Assembly (NCBI GenBank): GCA_946894095.1
Contig: OX335660.1
Coordinates: 9,615,001-9,679,000, forward strand
Direction of reading: 5' to 3'
Source: Incurvaria masculella
Lineage: Eukaryota; Arthropoda; Insecta; Lepidoptera; Incurvariidae
DNA length: 64,000 bases
Positions 18,991 to 33,345 of this stretch are shown piece by piece. The notes below the pieces were generated by a model that made no database searches, was not told the DNA's origin, and worked only from the letters and a program-made list of their open reading frames with translations. A program made the translations under genes and the position numbers. How positions within the stretch are numbered: the first letter of the stretch is position 1; each line of letters begins with the position of its first letter.

Positions 18991-21900
18991 TTATATAAAA
19001 AACTCCTAAGTACCTATTAAGATACACCTATTTTAACAGAAGCAGATGAACTTAAATAACCATGGTTTCAATAAGAGGTTAAACGTAGCCCTAGCTCAAC
19101 AGAATCCAGTTCAATTAAGCCGTCTTCAAATTACATATAGTTCAATGTAGCCGCGCAGAAATAATATTCAGTTTAATGTTGGCGTGCTCAAATAACATAA
19201 TTTCAATGCAAGAATGCTAATATCACATGCATCTCGATGTAGTAGTACTCAAATAAAATCCATCTCAATATTGGCGTTTTAAAATCAAATCTATTTCAAT
19301 GAAGCTGTGTGCTCAAATAAAATCCATCTCAATGTAGCCGTATTAAAAATAAATCCAGTTCAATGTAGCTGTGTGCTCAATTAACATCCATCTCAATGTA
19401 ATCGTACTCAAATAAAATCAATCTCAATGTAGCCGTGCTTAAAATTAATCCAGTTCAATGTAGCTGCGTGCTCAATTAACATCCATCTCAATGTAATCGT
19501 ACTCAAATAAAATCAATCTCAATGTAGCCGTGCTTAAAATTAATCCAGTTCAATGTAGCTGCGTGCTCAATTAATATCCATCTCAATGTAATCGTACTCA
19601 AATAAAATCTATCTCAATGTAGCCGTGCCTTAAAGAAAATCAGTTCAATGTAGCTGTGTGCTCGAATAACATCCATCTCAATGTAATCGTACTCAAATAA
19701 AATCCATCTCAATGTAGCCGTGCCTTAAATAAAATCAGTTCAATGTAGCTTTGTGCTCAAATAACACCCATCTCATCCATCTCAATGTAGCCGTGCCTTA
19801 AAGAAAATCAGTTCAATGTAGCTGTGTGCTCAATTAACATCCATCTCAATGTAATCGTACTCAAATAAAATCCATCTCAATGCAGCCGTGCTTAAAAGAA
19901 AACCAGTTCAATGTACCTGTGTGCTCAAATAACATTCATCTCAATGTAATTGCTCAAGTAACATCCATCTCAATATAATCATACTCAAATAAAATCCATC
20001 TCAATGTAGCCGAGCTTAAAAGAAAATCAGTTCAATGTAGCTGTATGCTCAAATAACATCTATCTCAATGTAGCCGTGCCTTAAAGAAAATCAGTTCAAT
20101 GTAGCTGTGTGCTCAAAAAACATCCATCTCAATGTAATCGTACTCAAATAAAATCCATCTCAATGTAGCCGTGCTTAAAAGAAAACCAGTTCAATGTAGA
20201 TGTGTGCTCAATTAACATCTATCTAAATGTAATTGTACCCAAATAATATCCATCTCAATGTAGCCGTGCCTTAAAGAAAATCAGTTCAATGTAGCTGTGT
20301 GCTCAAATAACATCCATCTCAATGTAATTGCTCAAGTAACATCCATCTCAATGTTATCGTACTCAAATAAAATCCATCTCAATGTAGCCGAGCTTAAAAG
20401 AAAATCAGTTCAATGTAGCTGTATGCTCAAACAACATCTATCTCAATGTAGCCGTGCCTTAAAGATAATCAGTTCAATGTAGCTGCGTGCTCAATTAATA
20501 TCCATCTCAATGTAATCGTACTCAAATAAAATCCATCTCAATGTAGCCGTGCTTAAAAGAAAATCAGTTCAATGTAGCTGTGTGCTCAATTAATATCTAT
20601 CTAAATGTAATCGTACCCAAATAATATCCATCTCAATGTAGCCGTGCCTTAAAGAAAATCAGTTCAATGTAGCTGTGTGCTCAAATAACATCCATCTCAA
20701 TGTAATTGCTCAAGTAACATCCATCTCAATGTAATCGTACTCAAATAAAATCCATCTCAATGTAGCCGAGCTTAAAAGACAATCAGTTCAATGTAGCTGC
20801 GTGCTCAAATAACATCCATCTCAATGTCATCGTACTCAAATAAAATCAATCTCAATGTAGCCGTGCCTTAAAGAAAATCAGTTCAATGTAGCTTTGTGCT
20901 CAAATAACACCCATCTCATCCATCTCAATGTAGACGTGCCTTAAAGAAAATCAGTTCAATATAGCTGTGTGCTCAATTAACATCCATCTCAATGTAATCG
21001 TACTCAAATAAAATCCATCTCAATGTAGTCGTGCTCAAAAGAAAACCAGTTCAATGTAGCTTTGTGATCAAATAATATCCATCTAAATGTAACCGTACCC
21101 AAATAATATCCATCTCAATGTAGCCGTCCCTTAAAAAAAATCAGTTCAATGTAGCTGTATGCTCAAATAACATCCATCTCACTGTAGCCGTGCCTTAAAG
21201 AAAATCAGTTCAATGTAGCTGAGTGCTCAAATAACATCTATCTCAATGTAATTGCTCAAATAACATACATCTCAATGTAATCGTACTGAAATAAAATCCA
21301 TCTCAATGTAGCCGTGCTTAAAATCAATCCAGTTCAATGTAGCTGCGTGCTCAATTAATATCCATCTCAATGTAATCGTATTCAAATAAAATCCATCTCC
21401 ATGTAGCCGTGCCTCAAAGAAAATCAGTTCAATGTAGCTGTGTGCTCGAATAACATCCATCTCAATCTAATCGTACTCAAATAAAATCCATCTCAATGTA
21501 GCCGTGCTTAAAATAAATCCAGTTCAATGTAGCTGCGTGCTCAATTAATATCCATCTAAATGTAATCGTACCCAAATAATATCCATCTCAATGTAGCCGT
21601 CCCTTAAAAAAAATCAGTTCAATGAAAGCTGTATGCTCAAATAACATCCATCTCACTGTAGCCGTGCCTTAAAGAAAATCAGTTCAATGTAGCTGAGTGC
21701 TCAAATAACATCTATCTCAATGTAATTGCTCAAATAACATACATCTCAATGTAATCGTACTGAAATAAAATCCATCTCAATGTAGCCGTGCTTAAAATCA
21801 ATCCAGTTCAATGTAGCTGCGTGCTCAATTAATATCCATCTCAATGTAATCGTACTCAAATAAAATCCATCTCCATGTAGCCGCGCCTTAAAGAAAATCA

Positions 21901-24900
21901 GTTCAAGGTAGCTGTGTGCTCGAATAACATCCATCTCAATGTAATCGTACTCAAATAAAATCCAGCTCAATGTAGCCGTGCTTAAAATAAATCCAGTTCA
22001 ATGTAGCTGCGTGCTCAATTAATATCCATCTCAATGTAATCGTACTCAAGTAAATCTATCTCAATGTAGCCGTGCCTTAAATAAAATCAGTTCAATGAAG
22101 CCGAGTGCTCAAATAACATCTATCTCAATGTAATTGCTCAAATAACATATATCTCAATGTAATCGTACTCAAATAAAATCCATCTCAATGTAGCCGTGCT
22201 TAAAATTAATCCAGTTCAATGTAGCTGCGTGCTCAATTAATATCCATCTCAATGTAATCGTACTCAAATAATATCCATCTCAATGTAGCCGTGCCTTAAA
22301 AAAATCAGTTCAATGTAGCTGTATGCTCAAATAACATCCATCTAACTGTAGCCGTGCCTTAAAGAAAATCAGTTCAATGTAGCTGAGTGCTCAAATAACA
22401 TCTATCTCAATGTAATTGCTCAAATAACATACATCTCAATGTAATCGTACTGAAATAAAATCCATCTCAATGTAGCCGTGCTTAAAATCAATCCAGTTCA
22501 ATGTAGCTGCGTGCTCAATTAATATCCATCTCAATGTAATCGTATTCAAATAAAATCCATCTCCATGTAGCCGTGCCTTAAAGAAAATCAGTTCAATGTA
22601 GCTGTGTGCTCGAATAACATCCATCTCAATCTAATCGTACTCAAATAAAATCCATCTCAATGTAGCCGTGCTTAAAATAAATCCAGTTCAATGTAGCTGC
22701 GTGCTCAATTAATAGCCATCTCAATGTAATCGTACTCAAGTCAACCTATCTCAATGTAGCCGTGCTTTAAAGAAAATCAGTTCAATTTAGCTGAGTGCTC
22801 AAATAACATCTATCTCAATGTAATTGCTCAAATAACATACATCTCAATGTAATCGTACTCAAGTAAATCTATCTCAATGTAGCCGTGCCTTAAAGAAAAT
22901 CAGTTCAATGTAGCTGTGTGCTCGAATAACATCCATCTCAATCTTATCGTACTCAAATAAAATCCATCTCAATGTAGCCGTGCTTAAAATAAATCCAGTT
23001 CAATGTAGCTGCGTGCTCAATTAATATCCATCTCAATGTAATCGTACTCAAGTCAACCTATCTCAATGTAGCCGTGCTTTAAAGAAAATCAGTTCAATGT
23101 AGCTGAGTGCTCAAATAACATCTATCTCAATGTAATTGCTCAGATAACATACATCTCAATGTAATCGTACTCAAATAAAATCCATCTCAATGTAGCCGTG
23201 CTTAAAATTAATCCAGTTCAATGTAGCTGCGTGCTCAATTGATATCCATCTCAATGTAATCGTACTCAAATAAAATCCATCTCAATGTAGCCGTGCCTTA
23301 AAGAAAACCAGTTCAATGTAGCTGTGTGCTCGAATAACATCCATCTCAATGTAATCGTACTCAAATAAAATCCATCTCAATGTAGCCGTGCTTAAAATAA
23401 ATCCAGTTCAATGTAGCTGCGTGCTCAATTAATATCCATCTCAATGTAATCGTATTCAAATAAAATCCATCTCCATGTAGCCGTGCCTTAAAGAAAATCA
23501 GTTCAATGTAGCTGTGTGCTCGAATAACATCCATCTCAATCTAATCGTACTCAAATAAAATCCATCTCAATGTAGCCGTGCTTAAAATAAATCCAGTTCA
23601 ATGTAGCTGCGTGCTCAATTAATAGCCATCTCAATGTAATCGTACTCAAGTCAACCTATCTCAATGTAGCCGTGCTTTAAAGAAAATCAGTTCAATTTAG
23701 CTGAGTGCTCAAATAACATCTATCTCAATGTAATTGCTCAAATAACATACATCTCAATGTAATCGTACTCAAGTAAATCTATCTCAATGTAGCCGTGCCT
23801 TAAAGAAAATCAGTTCAATGTAGCTGTGTGCTCGAATAACATCCATCTCAATCTTATCGTACTCAAATAAAATCCATCTCAATGTAGCCGTGCTTAAAAT
23901 AAATCCATTTCAATGTAGCTGCGTGCTCAATTTATATCCATCTCAATGTAATCGTACTCAAGTCAACCTATCTCAATGTAGCCGTGCTTTAAAGAAAATC
24001 AGTTCAATGTAGCTGAGTGCTCAAATAACATCTATCTCAATGTAATTGCTCAGATAACATACATCTCAATGTAATCGTACTGAAATAAAATCCATCTCAA
24101 TGCAGCCGTGCTTAAAATCAATCCAGTTCAATGTAGCTGCGTGCTCAATTAATAGCCATCTCAATGTTATCGTACTCAAATAAAATCAATCTCAATGTAG
24201 CCGTGCTTAAAATAAATCCAGTTCAATGTAGCTGTGTGCTCAATTAACATTCATCTAAATGTAATCGTACCAAAATAATATCCATCTCAATGTAGTTGTA
24301 CTCAAATAACATCCATCTCACTGTAGCCGTGCCTTAAAGAAAATCAGTTCAATGTAGCTGAGTGCTCAAATAACATCTACCTCAATGTAATTGCTCAAAT
24401 AATATACATCTCAATGTAATCGTACTGAAATAAAATCCATCTCAATGCAGCCGTGCTTAAAATCAATCCAGTTCAATGTAGCTGCATGCTCAATTAATAT
24501 CCATCTCAATGTAATCGTACTCAAATAAAATCCATCTCCATGTAGCCGTGCCTTAAAGAAAATCAGTTCAATGTAGCTGTGTGCTCGAATAACATCCATC
24601 TCAATGTAATCGTACTCAAATAAAATCCATCTCAATGTAGCCGTGCTTAAAATTAATCCAGTTCAATGTAGCTGCGTGCTCAATTAATATCCATCTCAAT
24701 GTAATCGTACTCAAATAAAATCCATCTCCATGTAGCCGTGCCTTAAAGAAAATCAGTTCAATGTAGCTGTGTGCTCGAATAACATCCATCTCAATGTATT
24801 CGTACTCCAATAAAATCCATCAAAATGTAATCGTACTGAAATAAAATCCATCCCAATGTAGCCGTGCTTAAAATAAATCCAGTTCAATGTAGCTGCGTAC

Positions 24901-25779
24901 TCAATTAATATCCATCTCAATGTAATCGTATTCAACTAAATCTATCTCAATGTAGCCGTGCCTTAAAGAAAATCAGTTCAATGTAGCTGAGTGCTCAAAT
25001 AACATCTATCTTAATGTAATTGCTCAGATAACATAAATCTCAATGTAATCGTACCCAAATAATATCCATCTCAATGTAGCCGTGCCTTAAAGAAAATCAG
25101 TTCAATGTAGCTGTGTGCTCAAATAACATCTATCTCAACGTAATTGCTCAGATAACATACATCTCAATGTAATCGTACTCAAATAAAATCCATCTCAATG
25201 TAGCCGTGCTTAAAATTAATCCAGTTCAATGTAGCTGCGTGCTCAATTGATATCCATCTCAATGTAATCGTACTCCAATAAAATCCATCTCAATGTAATT
25301 GTACTGAAATAAAATCTATCCCAATGAAGCCGTGCTTAAAATAAATCCAGTTCAATGTAGCTGCGTACTCAATTAATATCTATCTCAATGTAATCGTACT
25401 CAAGTAAATCCATCTGAATGTAGCCGTGCTTAAAATTAATCCAGTTCAATGTAGCTGCCTGCTCAATTAATATCCATCTCAATGTAATCGTACTGAAATA
25501 AAATCCATCTCACTGTAGCCGTGCCTTAAAGAAAATCAGTTCAATGTAGCTGAGTGCTCAAATTACATCTATCCCAATGTAATTGCTCAAATATCATACA
25601 TCTCAATGTAATCGTACTGAAATAAAATCCATCTCAATGTAGCCGTGCTTAAAATCAATCCAGTTCAATGTAGCTGCATGCTCAATTAATATCCATCTTA
25701 ATGTAATCGTACTCAAATAAAATCCATCTCAATGTAGCCGTGCTTAAAATCAATCCAGTTCAATGTAGCTGCGTGCTCA

Positions 25780-27040
25780 ATTAATATCCATCTCAATGTA
25801 ATCGTACTCAAATAAAATCCATCTCCATGTAGCCGTGCCTTAAAGAAAATCAGTTCAATGTAGCCGTGTGCTCGAATAACATCCATCTCAACGTAATCGT
25901 ACTCAAATAAAATCCATCTCAATGTAGCCGTGCTTAAAATTAATCCAGTTCAATGTAGCTGCGTGCTCAATTAATATCCATCTCAATGTAATCGTACTCA
26001 AGTAAATCTATCTCAATGTAGCCGTGCCTTAAAGAAAATCAGTTCAATGTAGCTGAGTGCTCAAATAACATCTATCTCAATGTAATTGCTCAAATAACAT
26101 ACATCTCAATGTAATCGTACTCAAATAAAATCCATCTCAATGTAGCCGTGCTTAAAATTAATCCAGTTCAATGTAGCTGCGTGCTCAATTACTATCCATC
26201 TCAATGTAATCATACTCAAATAAAATCCATCTCCATGTAGCCGTGCCTTAAAGAAAATCAGTTCAATGTAGCTGTGTGCTCGAATAACATCCATCTCAAT
26301 GTAATCGTACTCCAATAAAATCCATCTCAATGTAATCGTACTGAAATAAAATCCATCTCAATGTAGCCGTGCTTAAAATCAATCCAGTTCAATGTAGCTG
26401 AGTGCTCAAATAACATCTATCTCAATGTAATTGCTCAGATAACATACATCTCAATGTAATCGTACTCAAATAAAATCCATCTCAATGTAGCCGTGCTTAA
26501 AATCAATCCAGTTCAATGTAGCTGCGTGCTCAATTAATATCCATCTCAATGTAATCGTACTCAAATAAAATCAATCTCAATGTAGCCGTGCTTAAAATAA
26601 ATCCAGTTCAATGTGTAGCTGTGTGCTCAATTAACATCCATCTTAATGTAATCGTACCAAAATAATATCCATCTCAATGTAGCCGTGCCTTAAAAAAATC
26701 AGTTCAATGTAGCTGTATGCTCAAATAAGATCCATCTCACTGTAGCCGTGCCTTAAAGAAAATCAGTTCAATGTAGCTGAATGCTCCAATAACATCTATC
26801 CTAATGTAATTGCTCAAATAACATACATCTCAATGTAATCGTACTGAAATAAAATCCATCTCAATGTAGCCGTGCTTAAAATCAATCCAGTTCAATGTAG
26901 CTGCGTGCTCAATTAATATCCATCTTAATGTAATCGTACTCAAATAAAATCCATCTCAATGTAGCCGTGCTTAAAATCAATCCAGTTCAATGTACCTGCG
27001 TGCTCAATTAATATCCATCTCAATGTAATCGTACTCGAAT
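25780..27040 (+). repeat. Segmental duplicate within the satellite (partner 28642-29902)
   Basis: About 1.25 kb reappears at an offset of exactly 2862 bp, with the same ordered monomer variants, including the rare insertion ATGTGTAGCTG (26611 and 29473). Identity fades near 27000, where GTACCTGCG replaces GTAGCTGCG. Confidence 0.8.
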
Positions 27041-27313
27041 AAAATCCATCTCCATGTAGCCGTGCCTTAAAGAAAATCAGTTCAATGTAGCTGTGTGCTC
27101 GAATAACATCCATCTCAAAGTAATCGTACTCCAATAAAATCCATCTCAATGTAATCGTACTGAAATAAAATCCATCTCAATGTAGCCGTGCTTAAAATCA
27201 ATCCAGTTCAATGTAGCTAAGTGCTCAAATAACATCTATCTCAATGTAATTGCTCAGATAACATACATCTCAATGTAATCGTACTCAAATAAAATCCATC
27301 TCAATGTAGCCGT
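26590..27313 (+). repeat. 724-bp tandem duplicate within the satellite (partner 27314-28037)
   Basis: The rare ATGTGTAGCTG monomer occurs at 26611 and 27335. The block from there to about 27270 recurs 724 bp downstream, including shared private changes such as CTCAAAGTAATCG and GTAGCTAAGTGC. The exact breakpoints are uncertain. Confidence 0.75.
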
Positions 27314-30300
27314 GCTTAAAATAAATCCAGTTCAATGTGTAGCTGTGTGCTCAATTAACATCCATCTTAATGTAATCGTACCAAAATAATATCCATCTCA
27401 ATGTAGCCGTGCCTTAAAAAAATCAGTTCAATGTAGCTGTATGCTCAAATAAGATCCATCTCACTGTAGCCGTGCCTTAAAGAAAATCAGTTCAATGTAG
27501 CTGAATGCTCCAATAACATCTATCCTAATGTAATTGCTCAAATAACATACATCTCAATGTAATCGTACTGAAATAAAATCCATCTCAATGTAGCCGTGCT
27601 TAAAATCAATCCAGTTCAATGTAGCTGCGTGCTCAATTAATATCCATCTTAATGTAATCGTACTCAAATAAAATCCATCTCAATGTAGCCGTGCTTAAAA
27701 TCAATCCAGTTCAATGTACCTGCGTGCTCAATTAATATCCATCTCAATGTAATCGTACTCGAATAAAATCCATCTCCATGTAGCCGTGCCTTAAAGAAAA
27801 TCAGTTCAATGTAGCTGTGTGCTCGAATAACATCCATCTCAAAGTAATCGTACTCCAATAAAATCCATCTCAATGTAATCGTACTGAAATAAAATCCATC
27901 TCAATGTAGCCGTGCTTAAAATCAATCCAGTTCAATGTAGCTAAGTGCTCAAATAACATCTATCTCAATGTAATTGCTCAGATAACATACATCTCAATGT
28001 AATCGTACTCAAATAAAATCCATCTCAATGTAGCCGTGCTTAAAATCAATCCAGTTCAATGTAGCTGCGTGCTCAATTAATATCCATCTCAATGTAATCG
28101 TACTGAAATAAAATCCATCTCAATGTAGCCGTGCTTAAAATCAATCCAGTTCAATGTAGCTGCGTGCTCAATTAATATCCATCTTAATGTAATCGTACTC
28201 AAATAAAATCCATCTCAATGTAGCCGTGCTTAAAATCAATCCAGTTCAATGTAGCCGTGCCTTAAAGAAAATCAGTTCAATGTAGCTGAGTGCTCAAATT
28301 ACATCTATCCCAATGTAATTGCTCAAATAACATACATCTCAATGTAATCGTACTGAAATAAAATCCATCTCAATGTAGCCGTGCTTAAAATCAATCCAGT
28401 TCAATGTAGCTGCATGCTCAATTAATATCCATCTTAATGTAATCGTACTCAAATAAAATCCATCTCAATGTAGCCGTGCTTAAAATCAATCCAGTTCAAT
28501 GTAGCTGCGTGCTCAATTAATATCCATCTCAATGTAATCGTACTCGAATAAAATCCATCTCCATGTAGCCGTGCCTTAAAGAAAATCAGTTCAATGTAGC
28601 TGTGTGCTCGAATAACATCCATCTCAATGTAATCGTACTCCAATAAAATCCATCTCAATGTAATCGTACTCAAATAAAATCCATCTCCATGTAGCCGTGC
28701 CTTAAAGAAAATCAGTTCAATGTAGCCGTGTGCTCGAATAACATCCATCTCAACGTAATCGTACTCAAATAAAATCCATCTCAATGTAGCCGTGCTTAAA
28801 ATTAATCCAGTTCAATGTAGCTGCGTGCTCAATTAATATCCATCTCAATGTAATCGTACTCAAGTAAATCTATCTCAATGTAGCCGTGCCTTAAAGAAAA
28901 TCAGTTCAATGTAGCTGAGTGCTCAAATAACATCTATCTCAATGTAATTGCTCAAATAACATACATCTCAATGTAATCGTACTCAAATAAAATCCATCTC
29001 AATGTAGCCGTGCTTAAAATTAATCCAGTTCAATGTAGCTGCGTGCTCAATTACTATCCATCTCAATGTAATCATACTCAAATAAAATCCATCTCCATGT
29101 AGCCGTGCCTTAAAGAAAATCAGTTCAATGTAGCTGTGTGCTCGAATAACATCCATCTCAATGTAATCGTACTCCAATAAAATCCATCTCAATGTAATCG
29201 TACTGAAATAAAATCCATCTCAATGTAGCCGTGCTTAAAATCAATCCAGTTCAATGTAGCTGAGTGCTCAAATAACATCTATCTCAATGTAATTGCTCAG
29301 ATAACATACATCTCAATGTAATCGTACTCAAATAAAATCCATCTCAATGTAGCCGTGCTTAAAATCAATCCAGTTCAATGTAGCTGCGTGCTCAATTAAT
29401 ATCCATCTCAATGTAATCGTACTCAAATAAAATCAATCTCAATGTAGCCGTGCTTAAAATAAATCCAGTTCAATGTGTAGCTGTGTGCTCAATTAACATC
29501 CATCTTAATGTAATCGTACCAAAATAATATCCATCTCAATGTAGCCGTGCCTTAAAAAAATCAGTTCAATGTAGCTGTATGCTCAAATAAGATCCATCTC
29601 ACTGTAGCCGTGCCTTAAAGAAAATCAGTTCAATGTAGCTGAATGCTCCAATAACATCTATCCTAATGTAATTGCTCAAATAACATACATCTCAATGTAA
29701 TCGTACTGAAATAAAATCCATCTCAATGTAGCCGTGCTTAAAATCAATCCAGTTCAATGTAGCTGCGTGCTCAATTAATATCCATCTTAATGTAATCGTA
29801 CTCAAATAAAATCCATCTCAATGTAGCCGTGCTTAAAATCAATCCAGTTCAATGTAGCTGCGTGCTCAATTAATATCCATCTCAATGTAATCGTACTGAA
29901 ATAAAATCCATCTCACTGTAGTCGTGCCATAAAGAAAATCAGTTCAATGTAGCTGAGTGCTCAAATTACATCTATCCCAATGTAATTGCTCAAATAACAT
30001 ACATCTCAATGTAATCGTACTGAAATAAAATCCATCTCAATGTAGCCGTGCTTAAAATCAATCCAGTTCAATGTAGCTGCGTGCTCAATTAATATCCATC
30101 TCAATGTAATCGTACTCAAGTCAATCTATATCAATGTAGCCGTGCCTTAAAGAAAATCAGTTCAATGTAGCTGAGTGCTCAAATAACATCTATCTCAATG
30201 TAATCGTACTCAAATTAAATCCATCTCCATGTAGCCGTGCCTTAAAGAAAATAAGTTCAATGTAGCTGTGTGCTCGAATAACATCCATCTCAATGTAATC

Positions 30301-31860
30301 GTACTCAAATAAAATCCATCTCAATGTAGCCGTGCTTAAAATAAATCCAGTTCAATGTAGCTGCGTGCTCAATTAATATCCATCTCAATGTAATCGTACT
30401 CAAGTCAATCTATCTCAATGTAGCCGTGCCTTAAAGAAAATCAGTTCAATGTAGCTGAGTGCTCAAATAACATCTATCTCAATGTAATTGCTCAGATAAC
30501 ATACATCTCAATGTAATCGTACTGAAATAAAATCCATCTCAATGTAGCCGTGCTTAAAATTAATCCAGTTCAATGTAGCTGCGTGCTCAATTAATCTCCA
30601 TCTCAATGTAATCGTACTCAAATAAAATCCATCTCAACAAAGCCGTGCTTAAAAGAAAATCAGTTCAATGTAGCTGTGAGCTCAAATAACATCCATCTCA
30701 ATGTAGTCGTACTCAAAAAATATCCATCTCAATGTAGCCGTGCCTTCAAGAAAATCAGTTCAATGTAGCTGTGTGCTCAAATAACATTCATCTCAATGCA
30801 ATCGTACTCAAATAAAATCCATCTCAATGTGGCTGTGCTTAAAAGAAAATCAGTTCAATGTAGCTGTGTGCTCAATTAGAATCCATCTCAATGTAATCGT
30901 ACTCAAATAGAATCCATATCAATGTAACCGTGCCTTAAAAAATCAGTTCAATGTAGCTGTGTGCTCAATCAGAATCCATCTCGATATAGCCGTGCCTTAA
31001 GGAAAATCAGTTCAATGTAGCTGTGTGCTCAATTAATATCCATCTCAATGTAATCGTACTCAAGTCAATCTATATCAATGTAGCCGTGCCTTAAAGAAAA
31101 TCAGTTCAATGTAGCTGAGTGCTCAAATAACATCTATCTCAATGTAATTGCTCAAATAACATACATCTCAATGTAATCGTACTCAAATAAAATCCATCTC
31201 AACGTAGCCGTGCTTAAAAGAAAACCAGTTCAATGTAGCTGTGAGTTCAAATAACATCCATCTCAATGTTATCGTACTCAAATAAAATCTAACTCAATGT
31301 AGCCATGCCTTAAAGAAAATCAGTTCAATGTAGCTGTGTGCTCAAATAACATCCATCTCAATGTAATCGTACTCAAATAAAATCTATCTCAATGTAGCCG
31401 TGCTTAAAAGAAAATCAGTTCAATGTAGCTGTTCATTAATGACATCCTGTTCAATGTAGCTGTGAACAAATAACATCCATGTCAATGAAGCTGTGTGCTC
31501 AAATAACATCCATCTCAATGCAGCTATGCTCAAAATACATCCATCTCTACGTAGCCGTGTTTAAAAGAAAACTAGTTCAATGTAGCTGTGCATTAATAAT
31601 ATCCAGTTCAACATACCCATGATAAAAAAACACCCATTTTAATTTTGCCGTGATCAAATAAAATCCAGTTCAATGTAGCCATTCTCAAATAACATACACT
31701 GAAAATTAATGGACTCAAATAGTACAGTTAAAATAGATGGGACTCCATTAACAGCTCGTAAAATAGGGAGTTCAATCTAATCCATCCCCAAACATACAAT
31801 TTAATGTAGCAATGATCAAAGAACATCCAGTTCAATATAGTGCTCTATTAGGATACAATG

Positions 31861-32644
31861 TTTGTTGGCAGAGTAGTCAGGTTTACAAACCAAGCGGTTC
31901 AGTGCTGAGGAAGATGTAGCCTGTGCTCGAATAACATCTTTGGAATATATTGTAGCTGGAAACCGATTCCACTATAATATTCCATTGTTCAAATATGAAA
32001 GTTCAATCTCGATAGCTCAGCAATAGTCCGCAAAACAGTGAAGAAAACCCATAATTGTATAGTATGTATAAATAAATGTACCACGGCTACATGTTCCTTG
32101 CTAAGTATAAGCGTGGATAGAAACACGTACATGTGGCACAATGTATTTCTGTTCGATTAATTAAAAAAAATGAGTCGACCTGTAATCGTGTAGAGCCAGC
32201 CTGTGATGTATTCCAGTAGAATATCCAGATAAGTTTTGAAACAGTTCTTCTTTTCTGTGATTTTGTAACTAGCTAAATTTTAAAAGAATAAAAAAACAGG
32301 TTCGTCACCCAGCATGATAATTCCGAAATTGCCGGAACCATCTTGTCCCCTCCACCTGTGAATTGCAACACATTAGTATTGTTAATATACATACAGCACA
32401 GTAAGGCTGGAGTGCACCATCGCTGGTTAACGTTAATGACTTTATTAAGATATGTCTGTCCTTAGTTAATGAGATATGAAGAAAGAAGACGGATACATCT
32501 TTAGTAATAACATTAACGGTAGCCAGAGATGCTGCACTGAAGCCTAAGTATAAATAATGCAAAAATGCAAGCGCAATATAAAAATGTCCTGGCATGCCAC
32601 CTAATTTTAATGTGGTGTAGAGGGCTATGTCATGAATGCAGGTA
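31861..32644. other. No gene recognised
   Basis: Transitional sequence after the satellite. A 96-residue minus-strand frame (32305-32595) has no recognisable features. Confidence 0.35.
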
Positions 32645-33345
32645 TGGTATGAGCCATAAATATCTATTCAGGCAGAATTCGTGGGAATAACTCGAGCTAC
32701 AGAGGAAATCAAAAAACAGTTATGAATGATCTCAGACAGCACATCTGTATTAAATAACAAATTTAACTCGGGCCTAATTCTAGAATGTTATTGCGCCCTA
32801 GAATAAGTAGCGAGAAACAATCATGTAACTCTGCAGTAAATAAGAGGACACAGTGGCTCCTTAGGCAATAACGCTGCAGACGAAATGGCCTAAAAAGGAC
32901 CCAGTACTGTATAACGGATCCAGAACCGATAGAGACTATACCCCTCATTCAATTCAAAAACTGGCTACAGGATAGAACTAAGATGCTTCATACTACCGGA
33001 TGGAAATGCTTGGTAGGCTGCAGGCAGGCCAGAGGTCGTCCCATCCCTCAATAAGCACTTCACGCACAAGCTATTGCATCTGAAAAGGAATGATCAACGC
33101 ACAATGGTGGGAACGATAATAAAACATTATTCGCTCAACAAACACCTCGACAGTTTGGGGGGTTACTGACAGCCCTCTATGTGGTGGCTGCATAGACACA
33201 ACGGAAAGAACCTCCCATGTACTGTTGGAGTGTGGATCCCTAACAGAGGCCTATGAGAATTTAAAGGGTATGCTGCACTTCTGGGATCAGCTGGGATAGC
33301 TCACAGAGTCTCTTTTGTTACGCACAATGGCCTCCCTGTGTTACG
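32645..33345 (+). pseudogene. LINE relic A: RNase H and C-terminal region
   Basis: Heavily mutated copy of the 3' part of an RNase H-bearing LINE ORF. It starts at a CAGGCAGAATTCG block (the FQAE-type RNase H core) and runs through the AATAACGCTGCAGACGAAAT block (NAADE) to the C-terminal zinc-knuckle region near 33180-33230. Stops and indels are frequent. It aligns by eye with 33665-34590. Confidence 0.7.

Larger units (their letters stand above)
19040..31860 (+). repeat. 12.8-kb satellite array of ~32-bp monomers with 190-bp higher-order unit
   Basis: Roughly 400 monomers of 27-34 bp, all variants of CAGTTCAATGTAGCCGTGCT followed by an A/T-rich linker ending in CATC or AATC. Main variants differ at the start (CCAGTT, CCATCT, CCATCC) and centre (GTAGCCGTGC, GTAGCTGCGTGC, GTAATCGTAC, GTAATTGC). 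In the middle of the array six variants form a repeating unit of 190 bp: the CATCTCCATGTAGCC variant recurs at 24532 and 24722. Both edges (19040-19300 and 31430-31860) hold degenerate monomers, as expected for a tandem array homogenised by unequal exchange. Minus-strand frames of 60-111 residues arise because the monomers lack stops in one frame; they are not genes. Confidence 0.92.

Noticed and set aside
21272..29192. Many minus-strand ORFs of 60-111 residues with near-identical proteins (MRWILFEYDYIEMDVI type)
   Set aside because: They are translations of the satellite monomers in a frame that happens to lack stops. They end wherever a variant monomer brings a stop, and repeat with the 190-bp unit. 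No start context or domain supports coding.
19040..31860. CRISPR-like repeat-spacer structure
   Set aside because: Monomers are contiguous variants of one sequence with no unique spacers, and the context is eukaryotic.
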